Positions 1 through 10,627 of a stretch of DNA of 64,000 bases are shown one piece after another; the stretch's first letter is position 1; every line of letters starts with the position of its first letter. Made by a program: the position numbers and the translations under genes. The DNA comes from Acytostelium subglobosum LB1 (Eukaryota > Evosea > Eumycetozoa > Acytosteliales > Acytosteliaceae): positions 62,001-126,000 of the forward strand of contig NW_012236504.1 in the NCBI RefSeq assembly GCF_000787575.1. The letters run 5' to 3'. The notes under the pieces were generated by a model that saw nothing but the letters and a program-made list of their open reading frames with translations, did no database searches and was not told where the DNA came from.

Positions 1-25
1 GTTCATCATAATCACTTCTCCCCAG

Positions 26-1744
26 ACATCAAATGTTGCCCTTGATGACAAGTTAATTTCAAATATCCGCCATCCATCATTCCTCCGCAAACTCATGGAA
101 TTGGATATCAAAGTCACACGTACAACAAATGAAGAGAATGAAGAGAGTGAAGAGAATGAGCAAATCAACAACATGACCAAGGGATGGCTCACCAAGCCCT
201 GGGCTTTGGAGATGTTCCAACTACTGGAACAACACTCCTTCATAGGTGTGGAACTCCGCAATGGACTATTACTCAAAGCAGTTGAGCACGACATCAAATC
301 AATCATTGTATATTGTATCGATCAACAATATATAACCAACTCATTGGAACTTCTAAAGCAATGTTGCCAGTTTGGACGAGTTGACCTCATGGACAAGCTA
401 CTTCCATTCCTTCCCAAGCCACAGTGCTCCACTCTGTTCAGACACTCCTTGCAACACGGTCATCTTGATATCATAGGAAAGATCCACTCTCTCTTTGTCC
501 AATCATCCGGCAACGATTACCATATAGAATTTCTAGAGTTTCTCAAGATTCCTTTGGTCAGTGGTCACTTGGATGTTGTCAACTTTATACTGGATATCCG
601 ATCAAACTTTAATGACGATAAGTTAAAGACATTGAGACCATGTTTTATCAGTGGAATTGGCCCAAACATCATTTCTGTTGACTTGATCAAACGATTGATG
701 ACCATTCCCAAACTCACCTTCGACTTTGACAACCTGTTATCATTGGCAATCAAACATGGAAACAAGGATATGATCACATTTGCAATGAATGAGTGCTCTG
801 AATCTTTGGTGTCAGGTAATCACCTTGAAAGTGCATTTCAAGTTGGTGATGTGAACACAGTCCGAGCGATCATCGACAGAGTGCCAAAGTTCACTATATA
901 CATGGATATCTTTCCCTCATTGTTCGAACACATTGGAGAACCCAACAGCAAAGTCACTGAGGATGTGATGATTGAGCTGGTAACCAAACTTACCAACATC
1001 GGGTTAAAGTTATATTTATCAAGAGTACTCTTAAAGGTGGCGTCCATGCCAGTGTCAGTGATCAAGATGGTGATCAAACATTTCACATTCGACAATGGTG
1101 AAATCTTGACCAGTAGCCTTTTGAGTGGGGCAATGGAGATCAGTGTCAAACGTGCTGATTTGGAAACAATAGATTATCTCATCCAACATATCATTTTGAA
1201 GAACAACAACTACAACAACAACAACGTGAGGATAAATGAGCTCATCAACTTGGAACATTGCAACACATCTGTATTGGAGTATCTGTTTGACAAAGGACAC
1301 ATCAGTGTGAATGACAACCATGATCAGTTGGCACGATTGATAGATTGGGCCTGCTCCAAAGGACACTTGGACATCATCAAGTGTGTTCATCAACGATGTG
1401 CCACACCATCACAACTTCAAAGACAACTCCCAACACTGGAACCAATTTTGAATGCATCCTGTATGAACCATCACCAAGTCATCAGTTATCTGTTTGAAGG
1501 TAATGATTCTCCATTCCAACGATCACAGGTCAAGATGGACATGATACCATTGCTCCAAGCTGTCAGATACCAAGCTATCAAATATTATGGCAATCTAAAC
1601 ATCATAGAGATATGTGATCGATTGTTGTCCAGTATGTCAATAGACCAGATCACTGGTGGAAGTGGAGTCAAGAGACGAATACATGAAGACCATGATGCCA
1701 ACACTACTCTATCAATCAAGGCAGCAAGGATCCAATCAACTTAA
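26..1744 (+). CDS. Ankyrin-like repeat protein, 5' partial
   Basis: An open frame runs from the left window edge to the TAA at 1744, so the gene is probably incomplete at its 5' end. Position 26 follows a possible splice acceptor (cttctccccag), and the frame stays open before the first internal ATG at 95. The protein is built of weak helical repeats with ankyrin-like features such as 'GHLDIIGKI', 'GHLDVVNFI', 'GHLDIIKCV' and 'GRVDLMDKL'. This layout matches the large dictyostelid families of degenerate ankyrin-repeat proteins, whose individual functions are mostly unknown and presumably protein binding. A poly-Asn stretch lies near residue 370 counted from the ATG. A basic motif, 'GVKRRIHEDH', lies near the C terminus. 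An AATAAA signal at 1765-1770 follows the stop. The family call is fairly secure; the start is not. Confidence 0.7.
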   Translation, partial: TSNVALDDKLISNIRHPSFLRKLMELDIKVTRTTNEENEESEENEQINNMTKGWLTKPWALEMFQLLEQHSFIGVELRNGLLLKAVEHDIKSIIVYCIDQQYITNSLELLKQCCQFGRVDLMDKLLPFLPKPQCSTLFRHSLQHGHLDIIGKIHSLFVQSSGNDYHIEFLEFLKIPLVSGHLDVVNFILDIRSNFNDDKLKTLRPCFISGIGPNIISVDLIKRLMTIPKLTFDFDNLLSLAIKHGNKDMITFAMNECSESLVSGNHLESAFQVGDVNTVRAIIDRVPKFTIYMDIFPSLFEHIGEPNSKVTEDVMIELVTKLTNIGLKLYLSRVLLKVASMPVSVIKMVIKHFTFDNGEILTSSLLSGAMEISVKRADLETIDYLIQHIILKNNNYNNNNVRINELINLEHCNTSVLEYLFDKGHISVNDNHDQLARLIDWACSKGHLDIIKCVHQRCATPSQLQRQLPTLEPILNASCMNHHQVISYLFEGNDSPFQRSQVKMDMIPLLQAVRYQAIKYYGNLNIIEICDRLLSSMSIDQITGGSGVKRRIHEDHDANTTLSIKAARIQST

Positions 1745-1837
1745 TCATCCACACGTAAGCAATGAATAAATGAATGTCTACTCTTAGTTGGTTTGGTTGT
1801 ATTGATTTATTCAAGACATGCCAGTCTCCATCTCTAT

Positions 1838-3495
1838 CTAACATATCATCAAAATGGCTGGAAGGTAGATGAAGCCAGACAACAGAAGGTTTGTTTGAGT
1901 TTGTAGGAATATTGTTGGGGATATTCGTCGGAGTTGGATCCTTGTGACGGCATTGCCAATCATGAGCTCAAAATGGAGAACGGTCGGCGGCATAAGACGA
2001 AGGAAATTCTTGACATCTAGTTTGTTGCCTCCAGTCCAGGTCAATCTCGACACATTTGGTCCAATAATAGATGGGTCCAATCGTTGCTTATAACCTTCTA
2101 ACCTAAGATCTGTGACAGAGTTTGGAATATCACATTTCTTCAATGGACAATCATACTGATCCAAAGTTAGTGATGTAATATTTGTTGGTGTATTTCCAAG
2201 GTGCCACAGTTCTTGGTGCGAGCTACTTTTAGAGAATTGTATTCTCAACGACTGAAGGCCATCGGGAGTTGAGACGGGCTGTTGACAATTACTGATTGCC
2301 AACTTCTTGAGTGATGATGACGATTGTGACAAGTCAAGAGGATGGGACTGAAACCCTCTAACAATCATCACCGCAACCAACTCTTCCAGTACCGGGAAGC
2401 GAGATAATGTAATGTCGATAAGCTCTTTTGAATAGACGGAGTACATAGTAAGCTTGAGCAGACGGGGAAAGACCAGATTGGACAATATGTTTGTTACAAG
2501 ACATTGTCTGGAGAGGTTCAATATTTCCAAGGTTTCATGATCTTGGCTCAAGTCATAGGTTGGTGTGTTCAAGCTGAGGTCAGTGATGCTTGATGGAAGC
2601 TTTCCGATATAGCGACAAAGCATGAGTGTTGTGATCGAGGGCGGAAGTATCGCATTCTGTGTACCTCCATAATGTGTGATGACCAATGTCTTGAGTCGTG
2701 TTAGGCTAGTCAGGTCTAGTCCAGGATGGAAGATATAGCCAACGTAGATTTTGAGTGAGGTCAATGACAGTGGAAGATGACTAGTATCTCCCTGTCGATA
2801 ATCTTGTGGCCCATAATCATCAATTCGCGCGGGGTACTGATTGAATACTAGAGAGCTGATGGGTACATGTCGTAACGCTGGCACCAGCAATCCGGTCATC
2901 AGTTGGTATTCAATCAAGTGTGGCGCATCGTTACGAGTTCTCAATTTCTCAAAGAAGGGAGTGGCATTGTTCCAGAACTCCTGGTCGAATGGTGTCTCTT
3001 GGCAATCCATGAAGGTAATGCTAAAGATGTGCGGCTCGCTCAACACTTTATCCATCCAACTACAGTAATCCTCGTCCTCCGTGTTGTCATACTTATCTAT
3101 CATATCGAGGGTCGTAAACATGTAAGTATGTATGTATGATTACCTTAACAATTAAATGATATGTACATTCATAACATACTATACAGGATGTAGCGATTAT
3201 AGAATTTGGACCTTCTTTCTTGAGACGAATGAATGAGTATTGATACGCCATTTGTTGGTCGTACTATTTCTTCAAAGCTATCATCAATCATCTGTTTGTA
3301 AGAGTGAAGTGAAGTTGCTATCTTGATCTTGTCATTCCTCTCGGGGACCAGCATTTCTTGTTTGAAACGGCAATATACATATCTATATTCAAACCATCTC
3401 TTGCACACCAATGTCAATATCAATCGATCACCATTGTCATCAAGATACTCAACAATATGTTTCAATATTATCAGTGGAAATTGAGAGAACTCCAT
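1838..3495 (-). CDS. F-box / FNIP-like LRR protein, two exons
   Basis: Exon 1 is 3495-3180 and exon 2 is 3096-1838, giving 524 residues. The intron has a GTATGT donor and a TAG acceptor, chosen by phase and by alignment with the paralogue at 5549-7234. Residues 1-45 form an F-box: 'FPLIILKHIVEYLDD', then 'LTLVCKRWFEYR'. The rest is a leucine-rich array with FNIP-like units such as 'LPLSLTSLKI', 'LPSSITDLSL' and 'IPNSVTDLRLEGY'. F-box proteins normally recruit substrates to Skp1-cullin ubiquitin ligases through such repeats; that role is inferred here and the substrate is unknown. The gene lies tail to tail with the ankyrin-like gene and belongs to a tandem pair interrupted by a different F-box/LRR gene on the opposite strand. 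Confidence 0.8.
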
Positions 3496-3702
3496 TCATT
3501 ATCTAATCTCTATTATCTGTACACTCTTATAAATGTTGTTGAATAAATGAATGAACGAATTAACCTGTTTGGTTTTGATTGATTGACAGGTAGTGATCAG
3601 TAGGGTGCATGTTTGGACACCAGTTCACATCTAACCTAAGTCATACACTACACTATACCTATACATATATTCACATAGTTCAGTTCAGTTCAGTTTATCA
3701 GA

Positions 3703-5480
3703 ATGAACAAACAAATAATCTATACAATCATAGCAGCGGTGTTTGATGATGCGTCTCAATCACTCAAGTTTAAAATAGACTTGGCATTGGTGAGCAAGGT
3801 ATTCTTTGATGTTGTATCTCTCAAGCACTTCAATCATATATTCATTAATGGAGTATGTCACCATACTACACATCTTCGACCAAACTGCAGGAGGAATATC
3901 AAGGATCTGGTCATGCACTTGCAATCTCCACATTGTATTCTGAAACATCTGCTCTCGGTCACAATTGAACAGAGTATACTGTATCACAAACCGTCATTTG
4001 AGGATCTTCTCAATAATGGTTCATCACTCTTCCATGCCACCGAGAGTCTGATAATCATAATGGCATTCCCAAACAGAGTTGACAATATAGTCCAATTCCT
4101 TGTGACATGCTTTGGCAACTGTGAACATAACCGAAACACTTCTTTGCGACACTTGAAGATCAATTATCTGGATCAACATGTCTCCGTCATGATGTTTGAG
4201 AAGTTGATCAAAGGTAACTTTCCGTTTCAACATATCTCCTCACTCGACATCATCTATTCTCCAGCCTCAAGACATCAACAAAACTTGACAAATCAATCAA
4301 ACACATGTACTCTACAGAGCATCGCGGACATTAATATATCTTTACCTCAACTTGTAAGTTATCAATCTTATCATATGGACCAATTGGAAGTGTTCTGCGC
4401 TCCCAGTCTACTCTACTACAACTCACAACATTGATCCTGGGCAGATCAATTGGTCATCGACAGAACTTCATGAAGTCATTCTTTTATCTTGAGGAACCAA
4501 AGGCCTTCTTCCAGTCGCTCGCCCAGAACCAAGTTCTTCAAAGATTGGAACTATTCCTATTCAATCAAACTGGATTCAATGATTACAAGGAGTACTTTTT
4601 CGACTACCTGCAGGGCAACAGCTCCCTGAACACACTGGCACTGGGATTCATCAGAAACCCAACATATCTCAACATCATCGCCTCCAAGCACAACATCAAA
4701 CGTCTTCAGATCTCGATGAATGAGCACATGGATTTCCCAGCCGTCAGATCATTGGTATTGTCCTCCAGAGAGGACAGCAATGTCTACTCCCAACTGGTGG
4801 CCATCAAAGAGAATCACGGAAAAATACGTTGTGGACTGGAATCACTTACACTCAAGTTCTATCAATCGTTCCACACATCATATATCAAAATCATTGAGAA
4901 CCTGCCATCTCTCTGTATTATCATTGACACCCTCAGGTACCTTCGTATTGAGCTGCCACCATATCACAGTCATATAGACAACTACGACAAACTCTTTTGG
5001 AACTTTGGTCAGTTCTCAAGAGGCACATTGGAATGCCTGCACCTTGTGGCCACAGAAGAGTATTTTAACTTTGATTTCCTCATTGCATCTGTCCAATATG
5101 TACCGACGTCTTCAAACGATGGGCCAGGCGCTGGTTCTCTCAAAATGATCATAATTGACATTTATGATGGCAACCTCCTCAGAAGAACACCTCCAGATTT
5201 TGGAAGCTACAGTTTGGTCGATAGCTCGATCCATTATTGCAAGACTGATACCAGTACTTACTTCACGCGATTGAAACTGTTGACCAATCTGCAACAGGAG
5301 ACTCCATTATCCATGCCATTGCTAGATGAAAATGATGAGATATTCTGGGATGGAAACGAGATATTTCTAAACGAATTGGAATCAGATAACCACCAGTTCC
5401 AAGCTGGAGAGCGCTACGTCTACGAGCATGAGGACGAGTTTGAAGAATTGGAATCATATGGTTGTGTGTTTTCAGATTAA
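3703..5480 (+). CDS. F-box-like / LRR protein, two exons
   Basis: Two open frames (3703-4434 and one ending at 5480) are joined by a 53-nt intron with a GTAAGT donor at 4354 and a CAG acceptor ending at 4406. Exons 3703-4353 and 4407-5480 give 574 residues. The join restores an LRR-like run, 'LPQLSTLLQLTTLILGRS', which supports splicing rather than a frameshift. The N terminus ('IIYTIIAAVFDD', 'LALVSKVFFDVV') resembles a degenerate F-box. The remainder is leucine-rich with an acidic tail ending 'YVYEHEDEFEELESYG'. It is not a close copy of the FNIP-like genes on either side. Substrate selection for ubiquitin ligation is an inference from the fold. Confidence 0.72.
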
Positions 5481-5548
5481 ACAAGTTGGCAACTCAATCA
5501 ATAACAACCTTCCCACTTGTGCCTTTGATATCTGTTTGATTTATTGAT

Positions 5549-7234
5549 TCAAAGCCTGCCATGATGTCTTGATTTGTTCCAATGTGTATCCATTAAACAA
5601 AGTGACTGGAGATGGACCAAGTCGATGAAGCCAGACCGCAGGAGGTCTGTTTGAGTTTGTAGGAATAGTGTTTGGGATATTCGTCGGAGTTGGAACCATG
5701 TCTTGTCAATCATGATATAAAGATGGAGGATGGTTGTCGGAATATGTTGAAGGAAATGCCCGACAACTTGTTTGTTGCCTGCGCGCCATGTCAACTTCGA
5801 CACATTGGGACCAATAATACTAGCTGGGTTCAATCGTTGTTGATAACATTCGAGCTTCAAGTCTGTCACAGAGTGTGGAATATCTCCTTTCTTCAATAGA
5901 TAAACATCATACATAAACAAGACCAGTTCTGTAATACCTTTTGGTGAAACGCCATTGTGCCACAGTTCTTGGTTTGGCAAATTACGTTTAGAGAAATGTA
6001 CGCTCAATGTCTGAAGGCAATTGGGAGCCAAGATGGGCTGGTGGCAATTGGTGATTGTCAACTTCTTGAGAGGAGATGATGATAGAGTGAAGTCCAAAGG
6101 TTGGGACTGGCGCCATCCAACAGTCATCACAGCTTTAAACTCTTCCAGTGCCGGGAAGAGTGATAATGTAAATATATCTTCCAGCAATTTTGAATCGACA
6201 GAGAATACAGTGAGCGAACGTAGATGGGAAAAGACCAGTTTGGATAGTATGTTTGTTTCGAGACAATGTTTGGAGATGTCCAGTTTCTCCAAGGTTTGGT
6301 GATCGTTGCTCAGATCATAGGTCAGGGTGTCCAAGTTGAGCTCAGTGACGCTTGGTGGAAGCTTTCCCAACGGCTCTACAACACCGCGCCCAATCAAGAG
6401 CGTGGTAAGTGAGGGTGGAAGTATCGCATACTTAGTAAGCTGAGTGCCGCCATAATATGTGATGCTCAATGTCTTGAGTCGCGTGAGCCTGGACAGGTCG
6501 AGTCCAGGTTGGAAGTTATAGTCATTGTTGACTTTGAGTGTGGTCAATGACAGTGGAAGATGACTCGGATCTCCTAGTCGATTTCCCATTACCTCATAAT
6601 CTTCATCTTGCATGATGTACTGATAGAACGATAGAGAGGTGATTGGTAGCACTCGTAATGCTGGCACCAGCAATCCAGACACCAGTTTGTATTCTATCTT
6701 GTGTGGCGCATCGTTGCGGGTACTCAATTTCTCAAAGAAGGGAGCTGCTTTGGTCCAGAACTCCTGGTCGAAAGGCATCTCATTGCAATCCATGAAGGTA
6801 ATGCTCAAGATGTGCGGCTCGCTCAACACTTCATCCATCCAATAGTCGTCGTCTTCTATACCTGACCATCGATATTATTGATAAGTATATATATGTATGG
6901 TTGTATTGTTATTCATGAATAACATACCAAACAAGATGTAACGATCATAGCCAAATTGATCATGTTCTACATCCGAATGAATGAGTATGGATACGCCTTT
7001 TGATAGGATCGCTTCGAAGCTATCACCAATCATCTGTTTGTAAGAGTGAAGTGAAGTTGCTATCTTTGTCTTGTCCTTCATCTTGACCATCATTGTTTGT
7101 TTGAAGTGGCAATATACATGTCTATATTCATACCATCTCTTGCACACCAATGTCAATATCAATCGATCAACATTGTCATCAAGATACTCAACAATCTGTT
7201 TCAATATAGTCAGTGGAAGTTGAGTGAACTCCAT
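5549..7234 (-). CDS. F-box / FNIP-like LRR protein, paralogue
   Basis: Exon 1 is 7234-6928 and exon 2 is 6861-5549, giving 539 residues, with a GTATGT donor and a CAG acceptor. It is a close paralogue of the gene at 1838-3495 along its whole length: the F-box ('LPLTILKQIVEYLDD', 'LTLVCKRWYEYR'), the segment after the intron ('WMDEVLSEPHILSITFMDC') and the repeat units ('LPLSLTTLKV', 'IPHSVTDLKLECY') all align. The intron sits at the same place but differs in length and sequence. The similarity points to a fairly recent duplication. As for its relative, a role as the substrate-binding part of an SCF ligase is inferred only. Confidence 0.8.
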
Positions 7235-7409
7235 TCATTATCTAATCTCTATTATCTGTACACAATTATATGTTGTTGTTTGACAAAATGAAAGTGTGTG
7301 AAGGGCAAGGGTTGAGATGTTCTCTAAAAGTGACAAAGTTAGAATATTTCTGACTTTCATTCACATTCACATACTCGTTCACATAACAGGTAACAGATAA
7401 TAACAAACA

Positions 7410-8476
7410 ATGGGACAACTACTATGCTATCCTGTTGATAAAGCATATAATATCAATGGAAAGAAGTACATATGCTCAAGATTGTTGGCCGAAGGTGGAT
7501 TCTCTTTCGTCTACTTGGTCAAAGGTATGTTTGATATTATTGTACGAATGAATGAATGAATGAGGTGACTGACAGACTTGTAACCAACATAACATAACAT
7601 AGATGCCTCGGGAAGAAGATATGCATTGAAGTCAATGCTATGCCAAACAGCAGAGTCTGAACAGGTTGCAAATAGGGAGATACAGGTGTTTAATAAGTTC
7701 AATCATCCGAATATATTGAGATTAATTGATCATTCAGTTTGCAAGTCTCACAAGGTACAGGGTGCAAAGGAATACAACATGTTGATGCCATTCTATAAGG
7801 ATGGTTCACTTCAAGATGTATTGGATCGTCAGCGAACTGTAAATGGAAAGGATTACACCATCAGTATTTATAATGAGCACCAACTGCTCACTACATTCCG
7901 TCAGATATTAGATGCCATCGCTCAGTTCCATCATTGTGATCCACCTCTAGCTCACAGGGATATCAAGGTAACTACCCTCACTCAATCATTCGATCACTTA
8001 ATCAATCACTCACTCAATCAATCATAACAACATAGCCCGGCAATGTATTATTAAGTGATGAGAAGAAGCCAGTGTTGATGGACTTTGGCTCGACTACACA
8101 GGCAAGGATAAGGGTCACATCAAGGAAACAAGCGTTGGAGGTACAGGAGGAAGCAGACCAACATTCAACACCACTGTACAAGGCACCAGAGCTATTTGAT
8201 GTGGCCTCAGATTGTAATCTGGACGAACGAACAGATATTTGGGCATTGGGATGTCTTCTCTATGCAATGTCATTCAATCGATCACCTTTTGAATCATCAA
8301 TGGACAACAACTCTGGCAGTGTGGCACTGTCAGTTCTCAGTGGCAGAGTGGACATCCCGGCCTCACATTCCTTCTCCAACGAGCTCATTCAACTGATACG
8401 CAGCATGCTGTCACTGAACCCTCAAGAGCGACCATTCATCGACAATGTCATTCAACAAGTGGATGCGATGCTTTAG
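7410..8476 (+). CDS. stk16: STK16/MPSK1-like protein kinase, three exons
   Basis: Exons 7410-7524, 7603-7967 and 8036-8476 encode 306 residues, almost the length of human STK16 (305). The start 'MGQLLCYPVDKAY' carries an N-myristoylation glycine and a likely palmitoylated cysteine at position 6, as in STK16/MPSK1, so it should sit on Golgi or plasma membranes. Kinase motifs are complete: glycine loop 'LAEGGFSFVYLVK' (about 25-38), catalytic Lys48 in 'YALK', 'HRDIK' with catalytic Asp158, 'MDFG' with Asp176, and 'YKAPELF' near 212. The second intron splits HRDIK from PGN. STK16 belongs to the NAK family together with AAK1 and GAK and works in membrane traffic; substrates in this organism are unknown. 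Introns hold ATGA- and TCAA-type tetranucleotide repeats. Confidence 0.9.
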
Positions 8477-8560
8477 GAGTGGACCACCCGCGATCACCTC
8501 AACCAACAATCAATGTATCATACAGGTCGAATGTAATATACTCTTTATTATTCATGTATA

Positions 8561-10522
8561 TCATCCATAGTTGTACACTTCAGTTCCCCCACTCAATGGT
8601 CCCGTTGGCGTCTGCTGTTGCTGTGGCTGTTGCTGCGACTGTGATTGGGACTGTGATTGTGGTGCACTATTATTGGCGACGCCAGAGAAGAACTGTGGCA
8701 GGCTCTGGCCCTGACCTTGGACCTGACCCTGGTTCTGGCTCTGGCTCAAACCAGACTGTGCCTGAGGTTGTTGGGGAGTTGTGGCACCACCACCCTGTCC
8801 CGGCTGAGTGCAATTGATACCCTGCCCACTGGTGTTGCCGCCACCGCCCTGCTGCCCAATCACTTTGGCCTGCTGCAACTGCTGCAGTTGGAAGTTATCG
8901 TTTACGATTGGCGCAGCGCTGGCGTTGTGGACGCCAGGAGGTGGCGTGCAAGGATAGTATAGATGATGCGGATCAAACACATACTGTGGACTGTTGCTAG
9001 TGCTGCTGCCACTGCTGAACAGGACGGGCTCGAAGCTGCCCTTGTTCATGTATCTCGAGTACAGGAAGTTGGGGTCGGATGGCGCCAGACTGGAGGACAG
9101 CACTGGCACGATATGATAGTCCTCATAGGTCCTGAAGCCTGGTTGGCTCAGCTTGGGAGACTGTATCGTATTGTTGGACAATGATGACGATGGCGACATG
9201 TCATACGGCTCAGAATGGTGTCGACTAAATATATGTTGTTGCTGCTGTTGCTGTTGCTGTTGGTGCTGTGGCTGCAGCATTGGTAGGCCGTCAGCGCTGT
9301 TGAACACACTTGTGCTGCCCGGAGTGGTGGTGGTGGAGCTGCCGCCGCCGGGCACGCCTGGCGAGGTGGGTGGCACGTAGGCGCCGGTCTTGGACAGGAC
9401 GTTGGGCTCGCTGTTGGACATGTTCTTGCGCTTCAGATTGATGAGGTTGTGGGAGAATCCAGTCATGCTGCGCTTGAGTGGATTGAGGTTGGACAGTTGC
9501 TTCGGGCTCGACATGGGGTTGGGCACCGATTGGTTGGCAGCCTGATGCGGGCTAAGTTGTAATTGTTGCTGCTGTTGCTGCTGAGGATGGTACAGCATTT
9601 GCTGGTTGGCACCATTCGCGTAGAACATATGTGGCGAGGTGCAGTTCGATGGAATGTCCTTGCGTGTGAGTGGAGGCGAGTTGGCAGGGTCCTGGTTGTT
9701 GGGGACCATGCCCATGTGTTGATATGGAGGGGTATTGTATTCGACGGATATTCTGCGATTGATGTTGGGGTGCCCGACAACATTGGCCACGCCAGGTGGC
9801 AACAGTAGCAGTTGATGTTGATTTGGATGTTGTTGAGGCGAGTATAGGTATGGGTGGGGCTTGGACATTGTTGGCGAGGGCACTGACACCAGGGATGCCT
9901 CGTCCAGTGGTGGACCCATCTGATGGTGGGCGTATATATTGAGGCCATGGGTGGGCGGAGTCAGGCAGTCAGAGTGCGGTGACGTGCTCATGAGGAATGA
10001 GTTCTGATGGCTGAGTGTTGGCGAGCAGAACATCTTGGGCTGGAAGAATGTGTATCCATTGTTGCCTCCACCGCCACCGCCATTGTTGCTGATTGATAGT
10101 CCATCGATGTTTGGACTTGATGTTGGCGTGCTCAGGCCATATGTCTTGATCGATAATAGACCATCGCCAGAGTCTGCCAAATTGTTGACATTGATTCCAT
10201 TGTGCACAACCAAGTTGGCATTGCTCATATTGTTGTTATTGTTGTTGTTGTTGTTGTTTCCATGTTGCTTGGAGTTGGAGTTGGATACTGATATAGTCTT
10301 GGAAGAGGACGATGAAGGAGATGATGTGATGTTACCAGGTGTGGTTGAAGTTGCAGTGGCGTTGGCTTGGGGCTTGACCTTCTTCTCCCTCTTCTTCCTT
10401 GGCAGGTCATAACAAGTATGACCAATGTCTTGCTTCATACATCTCGTACAAGGTCTTTGCTGATCGCATGCCACCTTTGAGTTCCTACAGTTAAGACAAG
10501 CTCTTCTAACTCGTTTGATCAT
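8561..10522 (-). CDS. Zn2Cys6 (GAL4-type) transcription factor
   Basis: A single coding exon of 653 residues. The N terminus carries a GAL4-type zinc cluster with cysteines at 9, 12, 19, 25, 28 and 37 (C-X2-C-X6-C-X5-C-X2-C-X8-C), followed by a basic linker, 'LPRKKREKKVK'. The spacing and the 'CDQQRPCTRC' core resemble the ERT1/AcuK subgroup of fungal zinc clusters. The remaining ~600 residues are low-complexity Asn, Gln, Ser, Pro and Gly with no catalytic domain visible. Zn2Cys6 proteins bind CGG-type DNA elements; the target here is unknown. A likely 99-nt 5'-UTR intron lies at 10627-10529 (GTAAGT to TAG), ending seven bases before the ATG. The 1.8-kb upstream gap may hold its promoter. Confidence 0.85.
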   Translation of the reverse strand: MIKRVRRACLNCRNSKVACDQQRPCTRCMKQDIGHTCYDLPRKKREKKVKPQANATATSTTPGNITSSPSSSSSKTISVSNSNSKQHGNNNNNNNNNNMSNANLVVHNGINVNNLADSGDGLLSIKTYGLSTPTSSPNIDGLSISNNGGGGGGNNGYTFFQPKMFCSPTLSHQNSFLMSTSPHSDCLTPPTHGLNIYAHHQMGPPLDEASLVSVPSPTMSKPHPYLYSPQQHPNQHQLLLLPPGVANVVGHPNINRRISVEYNTPPYQHMGMVPNNQDPANSPPLTRKDIPSNCTSPHMFYANGANQQMLYHPQQQQQQQLQLSPHQAANQSVPNPMSSPKQLSNLNPLKRSMTGFSHNLINLKRKNMSNSEPNVLSKTGAYVPPTSPGVPGGGSSTTTTPGSTSVFNSADGLPMLQPQHQQQQQQQQQHIFSRHHSEPYDMSPSSSLSNNTIQSPKLSQPGFRTYEDYHIVPVLSSSLAPSDPNFLYSRYMNKGSFEPVLFSSGSSTSNSPQYVFDPHHLYYPCTPPPGVHNASAAPIVNDNFQLQQLQQAKVIGQQGGGGNTSGQGINCTQPGQGGGATTPQQPQAQSGLSQSQNQGQVQGQGQSLPQFFSGVANNSAPQSQSQSQSQQQPQQQQTPTGPLSGGTEVYNYG

Positions 10523-10528
10523 TCTCGT

Positions 10529-10627
10529 CTATATATATCTTCTTTGGGTCAATATTATTGATTGATTGATTTGTTGATTGAGTGAGTGAGTGATGGACGT
10601 TGATCAATTGAATGAATGGATACTTAC
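10529..10627 (-). other. Probable 5'-UTR intron of the Zn2Cys6 gene
   Basis: On the minus strand a consensus GTAAGT donor at 10627 and a pyrimidine-poor but TAG-ending acceptor at 10529 bracket a tract of CACTCACTCAATCAA-type repeats, like the coding introns of this window. No in-frame ATG is present upstream, so the intron probably lies in the leader. Confidence 0.5.

Noticed and set aside
4354-4440. Frameshift or gene split in the F-box/LRR gene
   Set aside because: A canonical 53-base GTAAGT-CAG intron joins the two parts in phase and completes a leucine-rich repeat, so no defect is needed.
1838-7234. Possible transposon-mediated duplication of the F-box genes
   Set aside because: No terminal repeats, target duplications or transposase sequence around either copy; ordinary tandem duplication explains the pair.
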